In this document: in pieces, positions 39,214-49,807 of the stretch
Layout of the letters: every line of letters begins with the position of its first letter
How positions within the stretch are numbered: position 1 is the first letter of the stretch
Source of the DNA: Apodospora peruviana
Taxonomy: Eukaryota; Ascomycota; Sordariomycetes; Sordariales; Lasiosphaeriaceae
DNA length: 64,000 nucleotides
Direction of reading: 5' to 3'
NCBI GenBank assembly: GCA_033439685.1
Contig: JAUEDM010000003.1
Location: 3,874,001-3,938,000 of the forward strand
Notes under the pieces: generated by a model
Told to the model about the DNA's origin: nothing
The model's database searches: none
Seen by the model: only the letters and a program-made list of their open reading frames with translations
Made by a program: the position numbers and the translations under genes

Positions 39214-40618
39214 TACAGGTTAGTTTGCTAGGAAAATTCAGATGAGAAGATGTTTAAGAAAGGATGGTGGTGGAAGAGGGGACGGGAAAGTGTCCCTTGG
39301 CAGGACGGTGTTATTTTATATTGTGTCTTGAGTCAGAAAAATTAACGATATGATTCACTGTTGAAGATAGAGTTTGGTGAATGCTCGAGAGTTTCAATTC
39401 CAAACCCAAATCCTCGTATTGCCAAACTCTCTTCTGTGCGGGACACTCCACTGTCTGGACGATGCCGTAAAAGGAATTTGCAGTTAAAAGCCTCTAGCTC
39501 GGCTCCAGTGTCCCTTACTTTGTGAAGAGGACCACCCTGAACCGAAAATCTAAGGCCGGTAATATAATAGCCTCCAGTCGCCACAGACTATATGCTATAT
39601 GATTAGCAACGCCAGTATTTCACAACCAATGCTCTCGACAAGACCAAGAAGCAATTATAATATCCGCGAACCCAGACGCTAAGTGAGCGCCGAACACAAA
39701 GTCAAGTACTGGTTGATGATTACAGGGTCGATGATGAATGGCTGCTGACATACCTGAGTGAATGGGACCCCAAACTAAACCCAAGAAACAACCAAGCAAT
39801 AACTCCAATCAAGAAGAATGGCACAATTACAGCTATAGCTAATGTAGCACTCGGCGGTTGAAGTCTAGACTTATGCTAAACTCGTTAAAGAGTCTGCTCG
39901 GTCACCGGCCGACGCGACCTACGAGATTCTTTGTTACGGCTTGGCATCAGTTCACCGCTTACAAGCATCGTGAGACTTGAAGAGTGACGTACATCATGTC
40001 AGACACACCGAGGCACTCGTTGCGGTTAGTAACACACACTTACACCCCACAACGCTGCGTTCGGCTGTCGTCTTGTGGTAGTGCACGATCAAGCAAGAGC
40101 CGGGCAGACGTCTGATGTCAGACACACGCACATCCGCACGAATGGTGAACAGGCGTACAGTGGAGTCCCGTCCCGGACGTTTCACACCTGCATCTGCAGA
40201 GAAGCCCACTTGCAACTGCCGCGTAGGGCTATCTGGGAGCTATAGCGAAACAGGGGTAGCTTGGAGCTTGGAGCATGTGGCGGGGAGCTTCGTATACCTA
40301 GTCATATCTTTGCTACTGAAGCGATCATATATGTGACGACATGAAGTGGTTTTGCATTTACTTTCGTGAGGACGTCAAAGTTTTGCCCAATTTAATGACG
40401 TTTGGGACAGGGGCCGTAGGTGAGCTTGTGGTACTTGGTTGCAAACTTAGGATACAAACCGAGAGGGAGAGTTAATCTTAATGTTGTCACGTAGTCTACA
40501 AAACCAACGCCTAGAGTTCTTTCTCAATGCACAATGGGGATGGAAGAGAACATGGACAACAGACAAACCTGAACTTAAATACAACAATATGAAGTCAAGG
40601 CTGGATGATGTCTCCATA
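39214..40618. other. intergenic, no gene recognised
   Basis: Only short frames occur. The left end is the likely promoter of the 38107-39213 gene and the right end is downstream of the Cys-rich gene. No RNA gene or mobile-element feature was seen. Confidence 0.4.
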
Positions 40619-42651
40619 TTACACATTGCAAAAACTCTTCCGACGAAACCTCCTGACAGTGCCAAAACAGCTGTGATCATGGTCTCCCACTAATATCAGC
40701 GAATCGATCCGCGAGTTGAGCGTCGTCTGCAGCCGGCCCAACCAGAATCCGCCCGTCGGCTCTGGCGGAGCTGGAAGCGGCCGCGGTGTCGGCGAAGCGG
40801 ATGGCGTCAAAACTATCGTCGTCGGCATGCAGGGACAGCCCTGGTAGTTCTGCTGACACGTCGCGCGGCCGTTGTCTCTCAACTCGCCCGCGCAGCCGTT
40901 TTCCTCGCACGTCCCGTTGGTCACGGCCGGCGGGCAGAAGATGGGTGTTCGCGCTGTTCGTCGGCCGCACGCGCATCCTTGCCGGGGTCCGCCGCGGCAG
41001 ATTGTGCCTGCGCTTGGTAGCGGTGACGGAATCACGATGCCGCTGCAGTCGGTGTCGTCGCAACTTAAGGCGTTGGTTGAGCAGTCGGTGAAGTCGTCGT
41101 CCGCATAGGTTGCTTGTTGCGTGGGAATGGGACAGGATCCAGTCGTTGTTGAAGTCGCCGCGAAGATGGAACACCCAGAGACTGTCTGGCTTCTGATGGT
41201 TGTGCAGCTGGTCTGCAGGCAGGAGACGACAAAGTTGGTGACGGTGCGGGTGGTGCAGCAGCTGCTGGAGCGACTTGAACCGCCCCCCGGTGGCGGAACG
41301 GGTGGTACGATAGGACCTGTGCCCCGAGGCCAGCACCACCCCGCGACGCGGAAGACTACGCACGGCATGCATATTGGGAGAAGGATCTCGCAGTATTCCA
41401 TATCATCGTCATCTTCCGGATCGGTATTACCTCCAGGGCCGTCTGTTGGCGTTGGTTCTGGTGTGAATGTAAGAGTGACGCTGCCCGTGGGGATGGTTGT
41501 AGGGCCCGTGATTCCGGGCGGCACGGTAATGGTGTTGGACCCGGTCGTGATGACCGTCCTGGAGATGGTTGAGGACGGGTTGAGGGTGAACGTCTGGCCG
41601 CCTGTCGTAAGCGTGGTCGGTGAGGTGACCGAGGATATACTGACAGTAGTGGAACCGTCGATGATGATCACCGAAGAGCTACTAACGACGCCGGTCTGGA
41701 GCCGTTCGGGAATCTGAAGGTGACTGGGGGAGCTTCGCTGGGCGGAGAGGGCGAAAAGACCCCTGAGCTAGCCGTTGTGGGCGTAAAGGTGAAGGTTAAG
41801 CCGCCAGTGGTCAACTTCGTTGGTGCAGTAACAGGAGGAATGGTTACTGTCTCGCTTCCGCCGATGATAATGACGGGGCCGCTGGATACCACAGGCGTAC
41901 CGTCAGAATTGGTCAATGTTGTGGCTCTTGGCGATGTTGGGATAACAGAAGGGGTAAAAGTAAACGTTAGGCCGCCTGTTGTCAAGGTTGTTGGCGCTGT
42001 AATGGGAGGGATAGTGAAAGTTTGAGTGCCCCTGATGACAATCACGGAACCACTCGAGACAACTGGCTGTCGGTCGGAGTTTGTGAAGGTTGTTGCGGAT
42101 GCTTGCGGTGTTGAAAACTGTGACGGTATGGATGTCACGTCTACCGAGCTGCTAGGCCATGTAGCTGTCTCGGAACCTGTTGATCCAGACTCACGATCCG
42201 TGGCAGACGAATTGCTAGTAGCAGTGGTCGAGGTAGATGTCTCTAAACCACAGGGCCCAATGTTGGTCATGGACGCGTACAAGATGCTTGTTTTCCATGA
42301 AGTGACCGTCGTGATAGTTGTGATGGTCAGCTGTGCAAAGCATGTCTCGTATGTGGTTGTGTTCAGACTTGGATCAGGTATCGGGATGCAGCCGCCCGCA
42401 GGAGTGCATATCGAATTGATCGGACAACAGCCGTCACCACAGCACTTGATGTCTGTACCACAGAGATTGTGTCTGCCGCCAAATGTAGGGCAGCACGTAT
42501 CGCCGTAGGCATCGGATCCGCAGCGATCCTGGCACCAATACTCCCCTTGAGCACATGCCGGAGTCGAGCGAAGGAATATGGCATTGACCGATGCAGCTTG
42601 GAGAAGCAAGTGGACGATAGATGCAACCATGCCAGCATTGCGAGTCTTCAT
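40619..42651 (-). CDS. secreted Cys-rich protein with Ser/Thr repeat units, frame interrupted
   Basis: The start at 42651 gives a signal peptide (MKTRNAGMVASIVHLLLQ...). Next comes a compact Cys-rich module of about 55 residues (YWCQDRCGSDAYGDTCC, GTDIKCCGDGCCPINS), then a Ser/Thr-rich stalk of diverged units. Each unit carries VIIIxGSxTVxIPPVTAPT and LTTGGxTFTFTP. The frame ends at 41668 after RFPNGS, while the homologous continuation QTGVVSSSSVIIIDG starts in another frame at about 41690 and stays open to 40619. The C-terminal half has a second Cys-rich region (SCCTTRTVTNFVVSC, GPRQGCACGRR) of a type seen in many secreted fungal surface proteins. The unit alignment runs straight through the junction, which favours a one-base deletion. 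A 47-nt intron ending CACCTTCAG would also restore frame, but lacks a branch site. The role is unknown; a cell-wall or extracellular location is inferred. Confidence 0.65.
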
Positions 42652-42896
42652 GTTATTTATAATCTCAAAGACAGTTATTGGAACAGTGATTGAGAGGAGA
42701 AGGCGTTGGCTGGGGAGAGAGAAGTGAGGAGCTCGTTGACCCAGAGTCGCATGAGCTCGGGGAGTCCCAAGTATACCGACAAACGACACTTTCAAGTTAT
42801 ACGCTGCGGCCTGTTCTCCTCGTTTTCTTACACGGAGACCAAGGCTTTTCTTTGGTATCAATGCTTTTTGGTTGTTTAAATTTGACCACGACCAGC
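42652..42896. promoter_or_regulatory. divergent promoter region
   Basis: The 245 bp between the start codons of the minus-strand Cys-rich gene (42651) and the plus-strand membrane-anchored gene (42897) must carry both promoters. No specific operator was identified. Confidence 0.4.
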
Positions 42897-43914
42897 ATGG
42901 TATGTTGAGTAAAAATATATCGCGAAGAAACCACCGTCTCAGTAGTAGTTGGTGATCGTGAGTCACGGAGTTGCTAATTTCTTTACAGGAGAACCGACCT
43001 CGTGGTCAGGCCTCAAAGTCCTCGACTCGTGCAGTACGGGCAATCATATTCTGCCTTGGTACACTCATTCTCAGCATTGCAATTCAGTCTGCTTTTCTAG
43101 TGACTAGGCCTCAATTCTCCGAATTGTCACGCCGGGAAGATGGTAGTGCGCTCAAGCTCAAGGACAGCGTTCCTGGACTCAACAACACAGCAATCACAGA
43201 AGCCACGCGCTCTTCTGTCATTAGCAAGCGCCATTCCCAAGACTTCCAAAGCGCACTCTCGCGAGGCAGGGCACTCAGATGCAGATTGAGAGACACGTCA
43301 CGCAACGAGCTCTCCTCTTTCACCACGCTCGACCAACTTACCGGTGCAGGATGTTCTGACCCTCGCACCAGCAACCCATTTACTTCTCCTCCACAGGATG
43401 TTCTGACCCTCGCACCAGCAACCCATTTACTTCTCCTCCACAGGATGTGGTTGACGCCGCTGGACCCGCACTGAGAGATCTGGGGTGCTCTACCGCGAAT
43501 CCTAATAACTACGGCCGAGTTTCGACAGGATGGGGCAGTCGACAGGCCCAAGGCGCGTCCTCGGTCTCTCACTATGAAAATGCTACAACGTCACAGGATG
43601 GTGTCATCATTGCATTGGACAACATCTCGCCGCGTACAGCGTGCGGAAACCGCAGAACTCGGTTTGATGGCTATCTCGCCGTATGGGCTGGCGGTTCCCA
43701 ACCCGATCTAAGGAATGCGATCCGTGATCAGATGTTTGGCGGCGAGGATCCTTACGCCGTACAGCTTCCTGAACTTCAACACTGGTCTGATGTGACCTCG
43801 ATCGTTTACCGCACGCTCATTGCGGCGGTTTCACAGGGTATCAGTGGAGGGAGACTCAGCGGCGTTTTCCGGCACCGGGTGGGTTGGAGCATACGACCAA
43901 CGAAGAGGATTTGA
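42897..43914 (+). pseudogene. membrane-anchored protein of unknown function, broken by a 47-bp duplication
   Basis: The likely start ATG at 42897-42899 is followed at once by a GTATGT donor. The 89-nt intron 42900-42988 ends TTGCTAATTTCTTTACAG. Exon 2 encodes ENRPRGQASKSS, a membrane anchor (AIIFCLGTLILSIAIQSAFLV) and an extracellular-type region. The frame then runs into a 47-bp tandem duplication (43347-43440) and stops at 43474. Removing one copy on paper would make TSPPQD continuous with VVDAAGPALRDLGC and the downstream frame to 43914. That part includes ENATTSQDGVIIALDN and LPELQHWSDV, which resembles a recurrent fungal unknown family. The end beyond 43914 is unclear because frames change again. 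The gene is probably dead, unless the duplicate is spliced out. Confidence 0.6.
43347..43440. repeat. 47-bp perfect tandem duplication
   Basis: Two identical copies, 43347-43393 and 43394-43440, begin CAGGATGTTCTGACC and end CTCCTCCA. The next bases (CAGGATG at 43441) begin a third partial copy. The unit length is not a multiple of three, so the reading frame breaks. Identity of the copies implies a recent event. Confidence 0.97.
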
Positions 43915-44092
43915 TCCGGCTAACAATGAGACACGGTGCAAACAGGTCGTGGAAGAAAATACAAAGGAATGTGAAGTAGCACATCACGGAAACGACCTCT
44001 GCTAACCCTCCGAACAACAGAACGTCATCAGCCAGGCGCTATACTCTAGACGTCACCGGCGAGTCTGTGCCAATTGGCTGCTTATAACTCCT

Positions 44093-45409
44093 TTGCAGCG
44101 GTGCCAGGCCGAGGAGCTCATTGATAACCCAATCGTTGAGCCTCTCGCAATCGATGCACTTTCGGAAGAATTGACCCTTGCCGGATTAAACAAGAGGGTG
44201 TCCGACTCAGACCTCGCTCGGATCCAAACAAAACACGGTGTTCACCGTATACGTCAGAATTCCACCGAGGCTTTCAGGACCACAAAGTCAGAAGCAATTG
44301 AGAAACGAAAGAACCTCGAACGGGGGGACTACACCCTCGCTCAGGGCCAAAGTCCTCGGCACTTGCGCTGGCTCACCGATGCATCCATGCTACCCCGACT
44401 GCCAGGCAGCTTCCTCGACATACCAGAGTACCTAATACGGTGGTCATGAACCGCTTATCAGCGTTGGTCACAGACCTAGAGTCTACGTGATCGACGGCCG
44501 GTTCCGATCGACACACGTTGTGAGGCCGTCTGCTCTCCGTTTCCCGTCAATATCTAAAGGGCTGTTTCAACAATGCGAAATATAGGACTTCGGATTCCAG
44601 GATTCGGAGACAAGAAACAGATTGTCGGGCATCTTCGGGATTCCACGCAATGGGCCGATTGAGGACATTCGTGGCAACCCAGGTAAGCCCACAACGAACA
44701 ACCAAATTCGTGAGTGGTCCCATGGGACGTGCATGGCGACCCTTGTGGCCGGCGACTATGCCGGAACGTGTAAGAACAACGTGGAGCTCTATTTGATACA
44801 ACTAACCAACGGCCCCGGCCCCGGGTCAGCGGCGTTATTGTGGCTAGGGAGCTTCATGCGGGCGCTACAAGTCATCATAGCAGAGGTAGGGGCACACCTG
44901 CACTGGCAGACAAGGACGCTCTTCTTACAGGTTGGAGAAGGCTGGACCTATGTCCTGATAAGGCAGTACACTGCCCACGAGGACAGCCAACGACATCATT
45001 CAGCCGCTCCTTCGAACACTAGCCAAACTAGGAGTGGTGGTGGCGAACGCGGCCGGGAACGATGCCCAAAAGGATCATCCCTTTAACCTAATTGACGAAT
45101 ACATGCCTACTTGGAGTGGCGGAACTCACGAGGCCCTTATTGTTGTGGGTAACTTCCAGTGGGACTTGACCAGACATCCGACTTCCTTGTTTGTGGAAGG
45201 AAGGGGAGAGACCGCCTAAGGGTATTCTGAGCATATATGCATACGGCGGCATATCTACATGTCCATTTTCCAATTCGGACACAAGCTTTCTCCTTGGTTT
45301 GGGCGAGCTTGGGATAAGTACATCCGGTGCTGCCGCCACCACCTCAGGGTTGATCGCGCAGCTGATGAACGATGTCAATATTTATCCACTGTGGATTGCA
45401 AGTGGTTAG
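44093..45409 (+). pseudogene. subtilisin-like (S8) peptidase relic
   Basis: Pieces of a subtilase lie in order but in different frames. A linker just before the domain has SPRHLRWLTD and PRLPG (about 44363-44410). An Asp-site piece, RVYVIDG, lies near 44485. The His-site piece, WSHGTCMATLVAGDY, is near 44717-44760. An Asn/oxyanion-region piece, VVVANAAGNDAQ, is near 45033-45072. A Ser-site-like piece, GISTSGAAATTSGLIAQL, is near 45310-45365. Frame changes lie between the Asp and linker pieces, between the His and Asn pieces, and after RHPTSLFVEG. An in-frame TAG falls at about 44575. In place of the expected GTS motif, the Ser-site region reads STSG. The family made extracellular or vacuolar serine proteases; this copy cannot encode one. 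It may extend left to about 44030. Confidence 0.75.
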
Positions 45410-46735
45410 GTTAGTTTGCGTTATTTCACTACCCTACCCACTCATTCACCCATTCACTCACTTACTCACTTCCGCTCATTCGGCCTCTTTCACTCACTCA
45501 CTCATCTACCTAACCTAAACCTAAGGTACTTACCCCCTTGCCCCATTCCCACTCATTTATCAGTCACCATCGCCCCCATATCTTATAACCCACATTCGCT
45601 ACGTAAATCTGCAATGACTCCAACTAATAACTGTCTGCCAACTCCTCGCCCAGCCAGAAACCGCCAAAACTTTGTACTCACAGTCAAGAACTATCTGCGA
45701 GATCAGAGTGCCCGTTTGAGGCCCCCAATAGGGGGTGTTTCAGTGCTCGCAGTCGACCTTGCTGTCCCTTGCCCAGCCGGCGCGCCGATAGGACCCGACT
45801 TCCCTAACCCGATTCCGGGTGAGCCGCCCCTACCCACGCAACTGGAGGATCCGTTGTCCTTCGTCGTGGTATCTATCAATCCTATCACCAACCAGTTTTA
45901 GTGGATCTGGCTCCGCTGGTAAGTCTCCCCTCTTCTTATTCTTTCTATAAATCTCGTTCCCTAGCTTGACTACCTTAGGCTTGGCCATGTTGTTTTGAAG
46001 AAGTCTAGTAGAAGCTGACATCGGGATTTGCAACATGTCTATAGCCCCAGTGCCGGAATCGTCCTTAGTTTTAGTTTTGACCTTAACACCGCAGGAGCTA
46101 GTTACTTATCATGGCTTGTTACGTACCAATTTCATCTGCAATCTAGGCTTTGATGTCCAAAGGCAGTACTTGAGCCTAGTTCCAAGTAACGACTTCGTCT
46201 TCAGGCTAGACAACACCATTTACGGTGACCGCCCTGCTTTACTGATGCTGGACAACATAAAACAACATCCACTTACATCCATCCGCCTATCATACGTGGC
46301 AACATCAATGGCAAATAGGGGGTTCTTTTAACTGTTGGTATCTGGTAACCGTTAGCTAGCAGCATCCAAACGTTAAGAATTTCTCAACCGTGGAAAAATT
46401 CCCAGAAGTAAAAGAGTAAGGTCCACTTAGTTAATACACCCATTAGCTTAGCATATTGAAGCTATTCACAACTAGAAAGAACACCCTACCTCCCTACTAT
46501 ACTAGCCGCCCTGCCGCCCACAAAAGGACATTCCTCGATTCCAAATCGTCGCCGTCAAACTCTTCCCCATTCAACAAACAATAAACAGCAAACATCGTCA
46601 ACTTCAATCAACAATCCATCCATCAACCGTCAATCCATCCATCAACTGTCACGAGCATTGAACAATTCAATTTTAACTAACTTTCTTTTCACAGTAGCCA
46701 GTCAATCGACGACGACGACCGGCCGTACGACCGTA

Positions 46736-46806
<71 letters not shown>

Positions 46807-47268
46807 AACACACACACAAACACACACACAAACACACACACACACAAGCCGAGTTCAGTCCACCACAATAAAAGTATATACACAAGGGCAGGCGTGGTAG
46901 TTATAAGGTAAGGCAGATACAGTGGTAGCGGCTTATACAATAATAGTCATGTGGCGTGTAATAGTGGTTGTCATATATTTCAGGTTTGAGATTTGCGGGA
47001 TGTTTGTTTCGGCATAACTTGTACTGGCATGGTGAATCACTGGCTGGTGTCACAAAGCAAAGAGAAGAAGTATTTAAGGCGGTATCCCAGCTCCAAATGA
47101 CACTGGGTTCTCTAGGTAAGCAATAAACTTACTTTTGTAATCATCAATACCTACCAAAAGACTGAGTCCTTGTGAGATCAGATAGGCGATCTCTCAGCAG
47201 CTCTCCCTATCGCAATATTTAGCACATTTTATCCTTTGCTCTGTGCAAGCCACGCTAAAACCATCAAG
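45410..47268. other. intergenic with small frames and a CA microsatellite
   Basis: Short frames at 45614-45901 (Pro-rich, no motif) and 46035-46331 (98 aa, no motif) are the only candidates; neither is convincing. A clean GTAAGT donor at about 45920 with a TTGACTACCTTAG acceptor at about 45979 hints at a spliced transcript, but no coding frame crosses it. Segments at about 46247-46310 and 47970-48030 resemble each other (CATGCTGGACAA.. then CATCCATC.GCCTATCA), an old local duplication. Confidence 0.35.
46738..46847. repeat. CA dinucleotide microsatellite
   Basis: About 110 bp of nearly pure CA repeat, interrupted in its second half by AAACA variants at regular intervals. Non-coding. Confidence 0.97.
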
Positions 47269-47733
47269 ATGTCAACAAAAACCATCATGATGTCAACATT
47301 ATCACCACCCCTCCATTCCGCCTCGGAGGAAGTCCCGGTCGTCGACCTTCGGCAACGGCTCATGACTCATGCTTCCAGGCTCATCTCTTCAATAGATAAG
47401 CTTCGGACGGACCTTGAGGATATCACCACCGAGCGAGCCGAAGTCGAGAAATGCTTTGACAATGCCAAAATTCAGATCGGGCGCTTTACCGGGCTAATAG
47501 ATCTGGGGGCGGAGTGCGAGACCTCCGGCTGGGACCTTGAGACTAACAATGCCGATGACCTCAGGCACATGGAAAGCAAACTCAGGAACCTCGTGAAAGA
47601 CGTTGATGAAGCGAAGGGAATTCTGGAGGAAACAAACGGGTTTCTTGATTTGTTGACCGATCGGCTGCGGGGGTTTACCCAACTCCTCAAGGAGACGAAT
47701 GATACCTTGAAGGGGGTTTTAAGCACTATATGA
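47269..47733 (+). CDS. small coiled-coil hypothetical protein, 154 aa
   Basis: The first in-frame ATG is at 47269, in a good AAG-ATG context. The protein is mostly alpha-helical with heptad-like spacing (LRQRLMTHASRLISSIDKL, ERAEVEKCFDN, HMESKLRNLVKDVDEAK, DRLRGFTQLLKETNDTL), so a coiled coil is likely. There is no signal peptide or membrane segment. The family is not recognised. A short regular frame with strong helical periodicity supports a real gene or the remaining part of one. Confidence 0.5.
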   Translation: MSTKTIMMSTLSPPLHSASEEVPVVDLRQRLMTHASRLISSIDKLRTDLEDITTERAEVEKCFDNAKIQIGRFTGLIDLGAECETSGWDLETNNADDLRHMESKLRNLVKDVDEAKGILEETNGFLDLLTDRLRGFTQLLKETNDTLKGVLSTI

Positions 47734-48172
47734 AGATACTGCTGATTGGAAGGGGGACTACGACAAACCTACCGCCGAAAGGAGGTGACGGTACGTGTAT
47801 TTCTTTGCTTCGTCTTGTTCATTAGGATATTTCTTATCTCACTAATCCACAGTAATTATCTAAGTCGGCATTGTAAGCAGGATGGGACCATGAGAAGATA
47901 GATGCTCTGGTTCCCAATTAAGTACAGAGACAATGTGTGGATCTGATGAAGGCTCCTCCGATTCTTCACTCATGCTGGACAAACATGAACACATTCACTC
48001 GCATCCATCAGCCTATCAGACACGGCATTTGTAGCACGGGTAATACACTGTGCTTGCTTCTCTCTGGTATATACATGTAAAAGTCTGCCATCTTCGTCCC
48101 TCTCCTTCAAAACACTACCAAAAAAAAAAAAAAAAAATCTTATCATCCGATCCTCCGCACCGGTGAAAATGA
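47734..48172. other. spacer between convergent genes
   Basis: The 3' regions of the coiled-coil gene (+) and the amine oxidase gene (-) meet here. An A-run lies at about 48119-48136. No gene is seen. Confidence 0.5.
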
Positions 48173-49807
48173 TCAGTAATTACCCTGTAAACGGCTGTTG
48201 GCAAGGTTGATAGATATTCCATACAAGGCGCCACTGGTCCCATTGGTGTAGTTACTGACACAACCATTCCTCTGGTTGCCCTTCTTTACATATGTCACCT
48301 TCTGCTGCTCCAGCATAACCTGGCGCGCAGTCTGCATCCCGCTCTGCACAGCCCCGTCAATCCAGCCGCACCATCCGTCCGACCAGTCGGCGCTGGCAAA
48401 GTAGACATTCCCGTGCGGCCGCTGTAGGACCTTGAGGTACTTTGTCGTGGCGTGGGGAGGGGGGAAGTACCACGTGCCGTTGGCAAACTCGTCCTTGTTC
48501 CAGTCGTGGGACACGATGCGGTTGAAGACGGCGTCAGCCTGCTTGCTCCTGGGCAGCAGGTGGACAAGAGCATCCTTGACGGCGTCGATGTTGTCCAACG
48601 AAAGCCCCAGCGGCGTGGCCGGGTCCGGACCAAAACACACCAGGTGCGAGTTGTCGGCCGGAGTCAGGTGGTCGCCAAAGGCCGAGATGAGGCCCTTGCC
48701 GGGGCTGGCGAGGGAGCTCCACGACAAGTAGTCGGGGCCGTTGAGGTCTACATGGACCTTGTTGCACCGGTTGACTGTCATACTGCTCTGCACGGCTTCG
48801 ACCTTGTCGGCGGGCAGCGGAGGTGAGAAGGTAATCGACGAGAGCACGTTGATGGGGACGGTGCAGATAACGGACCGACCCCGAAACGTGCTCCCATCCC
48901 TCGTGGTCACGGTGACGATGCCGCTGGCGGTGTCTTGATCGATGTGCTGGACAGGGGCCTTGAACTGGTACGACAGGTTACCGGTGGAGACGGCGTGCTC
49001 AAAGATGCGCCGGTGCAGCTCGCTCTGGCCGCTGCGCAGCCGGGTATGGAGGGCGATGTCGTTCAGCCCGGTGCCCGTGTGTCCGCCCAGAATCCACCAC
49101 CGGAGCGCGCCGACAAGCCCGATCTTGTCCAGCGTGGTGCCGGCCATCTGCATCAGCTGCGACTCCAACACGCCGACCTCCTCGGCCGAAAGCTGGTCGC
49201 GGACCTGGTTCAGCCGGTCCTGGCACGACAGCTTGTCCCATCCGGCCATCAGCTCGGGAGACTGGTCGGTGCCGAAGGCGTATTTCCACGAGTGCCGCAG
49301 GTCGTCGCCGTCGAGGTTGCAGAAGATGCGGTAGACGCGGCCGCACATGTCGGCCTCGTCCTCGTGCGAAAACGTCCGCTGCTCGTCGCCGATCACCGTG
49401 GTGAAGTAGTCCTCCTTGCCGCCCGGGTTCTGGGTGACGATCCAGTCGTCGTGGAGGCCGTACATGGAGACTTCGCGATAGATGTGCGGCATGTGCCAAT
49501 GGATCCAGGTGCCGCCCATCTCGTAGTTGAAGCCGTTGATGGTTGCGTGCCAGGTGCGGCCTCCGAGCCGGTCCCGGGCCTCGAGAAGGAGGGTTTTCTT
49601 GCCTTGCGTGGCGAGATCACGAGAGGCGACCAGCCCAGCGTATCCGGCGCCGATGACGAGGACATCGTAGATGATATCTTGGACAGTAGTATCTGGGTTG
49701 TTGGTGAAGACGAAGTGTGACGAAGGTTGAACAACACCGATGGTAGGAAGCCCTTCCCGGCGACCGCCCGAAGGCGTCCAGGTGAAACCGTCGTTGGAGT
49801 AAACCAT
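48173..49807 (-). CDS. flavin monoamine oxidase (MAO-N type)
   Basis: Single exon, 544 aa. The start MVYSNDGFTWTP matches the usual fungal MAO-N beginning; an upstream in-frame ATG at 49840 would add 11 residues. The FAD-binding Rossmann motif is DVLVIGAGYAGLVASRDL, followed by LLLEARDRLGGRTW and EMGGTWIHWHMPHIYREV. The C-terminal flavin/substrate block is YFASADWSDGWCGWIDGA. MAO-N enzymes oxidise primary amines such as phenylethylamine, tyramine or benzylamine to aldehydes, releasing ammonia and hydrogen peroxide; they are usually peroxisomal. No clear C-terminal SKL/ARL signal is present (the end is LQGNY). It is divergent from the Zn2Cys6 gene at 50205. In this context it probably performs the first step of aromatic amine breakdown. 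Family firm; substrate inferred. Confidence 0.92.
   Translation of the reverse strand: MVYSNDGFTWTPSGGRREGLPTIGVVQPSSHFVFTNNPDTTVQDIIYDVLVIGAGYAGLVASRDLATQGKKTLLLEARDRLGGRTWHATINGFNYEMGGTWIHWHMPHIYREVSMYGLHDDWIVTQNPGGKEDYFTTVIGDEQRTFSHEDEADMCGRVYRIFCNLDGDDLRHSWKYAFGTDQSPELMAGWDKLSCQDRLNQVRDQLSAEEVGVLESQLMQMAGTTLDKIGLVGALRWWILGGHTGTGLNDIALHTRLRSGQSELHRRIFEHAVSTGNLSYQFKAPVQHIDQDTASGIVTVTTRDGSTFRGRSVICTVPINVLSSITFSPPLPADKVEAVQSSMTVNRCNKVHVDLNGPDYLSWSSLASPGKGLISAFGDHLTPADNSHLVCFGPDPATPLGLSLDNIDAVKDALVHLLPRSKQADAVFNRIVSHDWNKDEFANGTWYFPPPHATTKYLKVLQRPHGNVYFASADWSDGWCGWIDGAVQSGMQTARQVMLEQQKVTYVKKGNQRNGCVSNYTNGTSGALYGISINLANSRLQGNY

Noticed and set aside
45505..45526. CCTAACCTAAACCTAAG, resembling telomere repeats
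   Set aside because: The units are not exact CCCTAA and there are only three, so it is not an interstitial telomere array.
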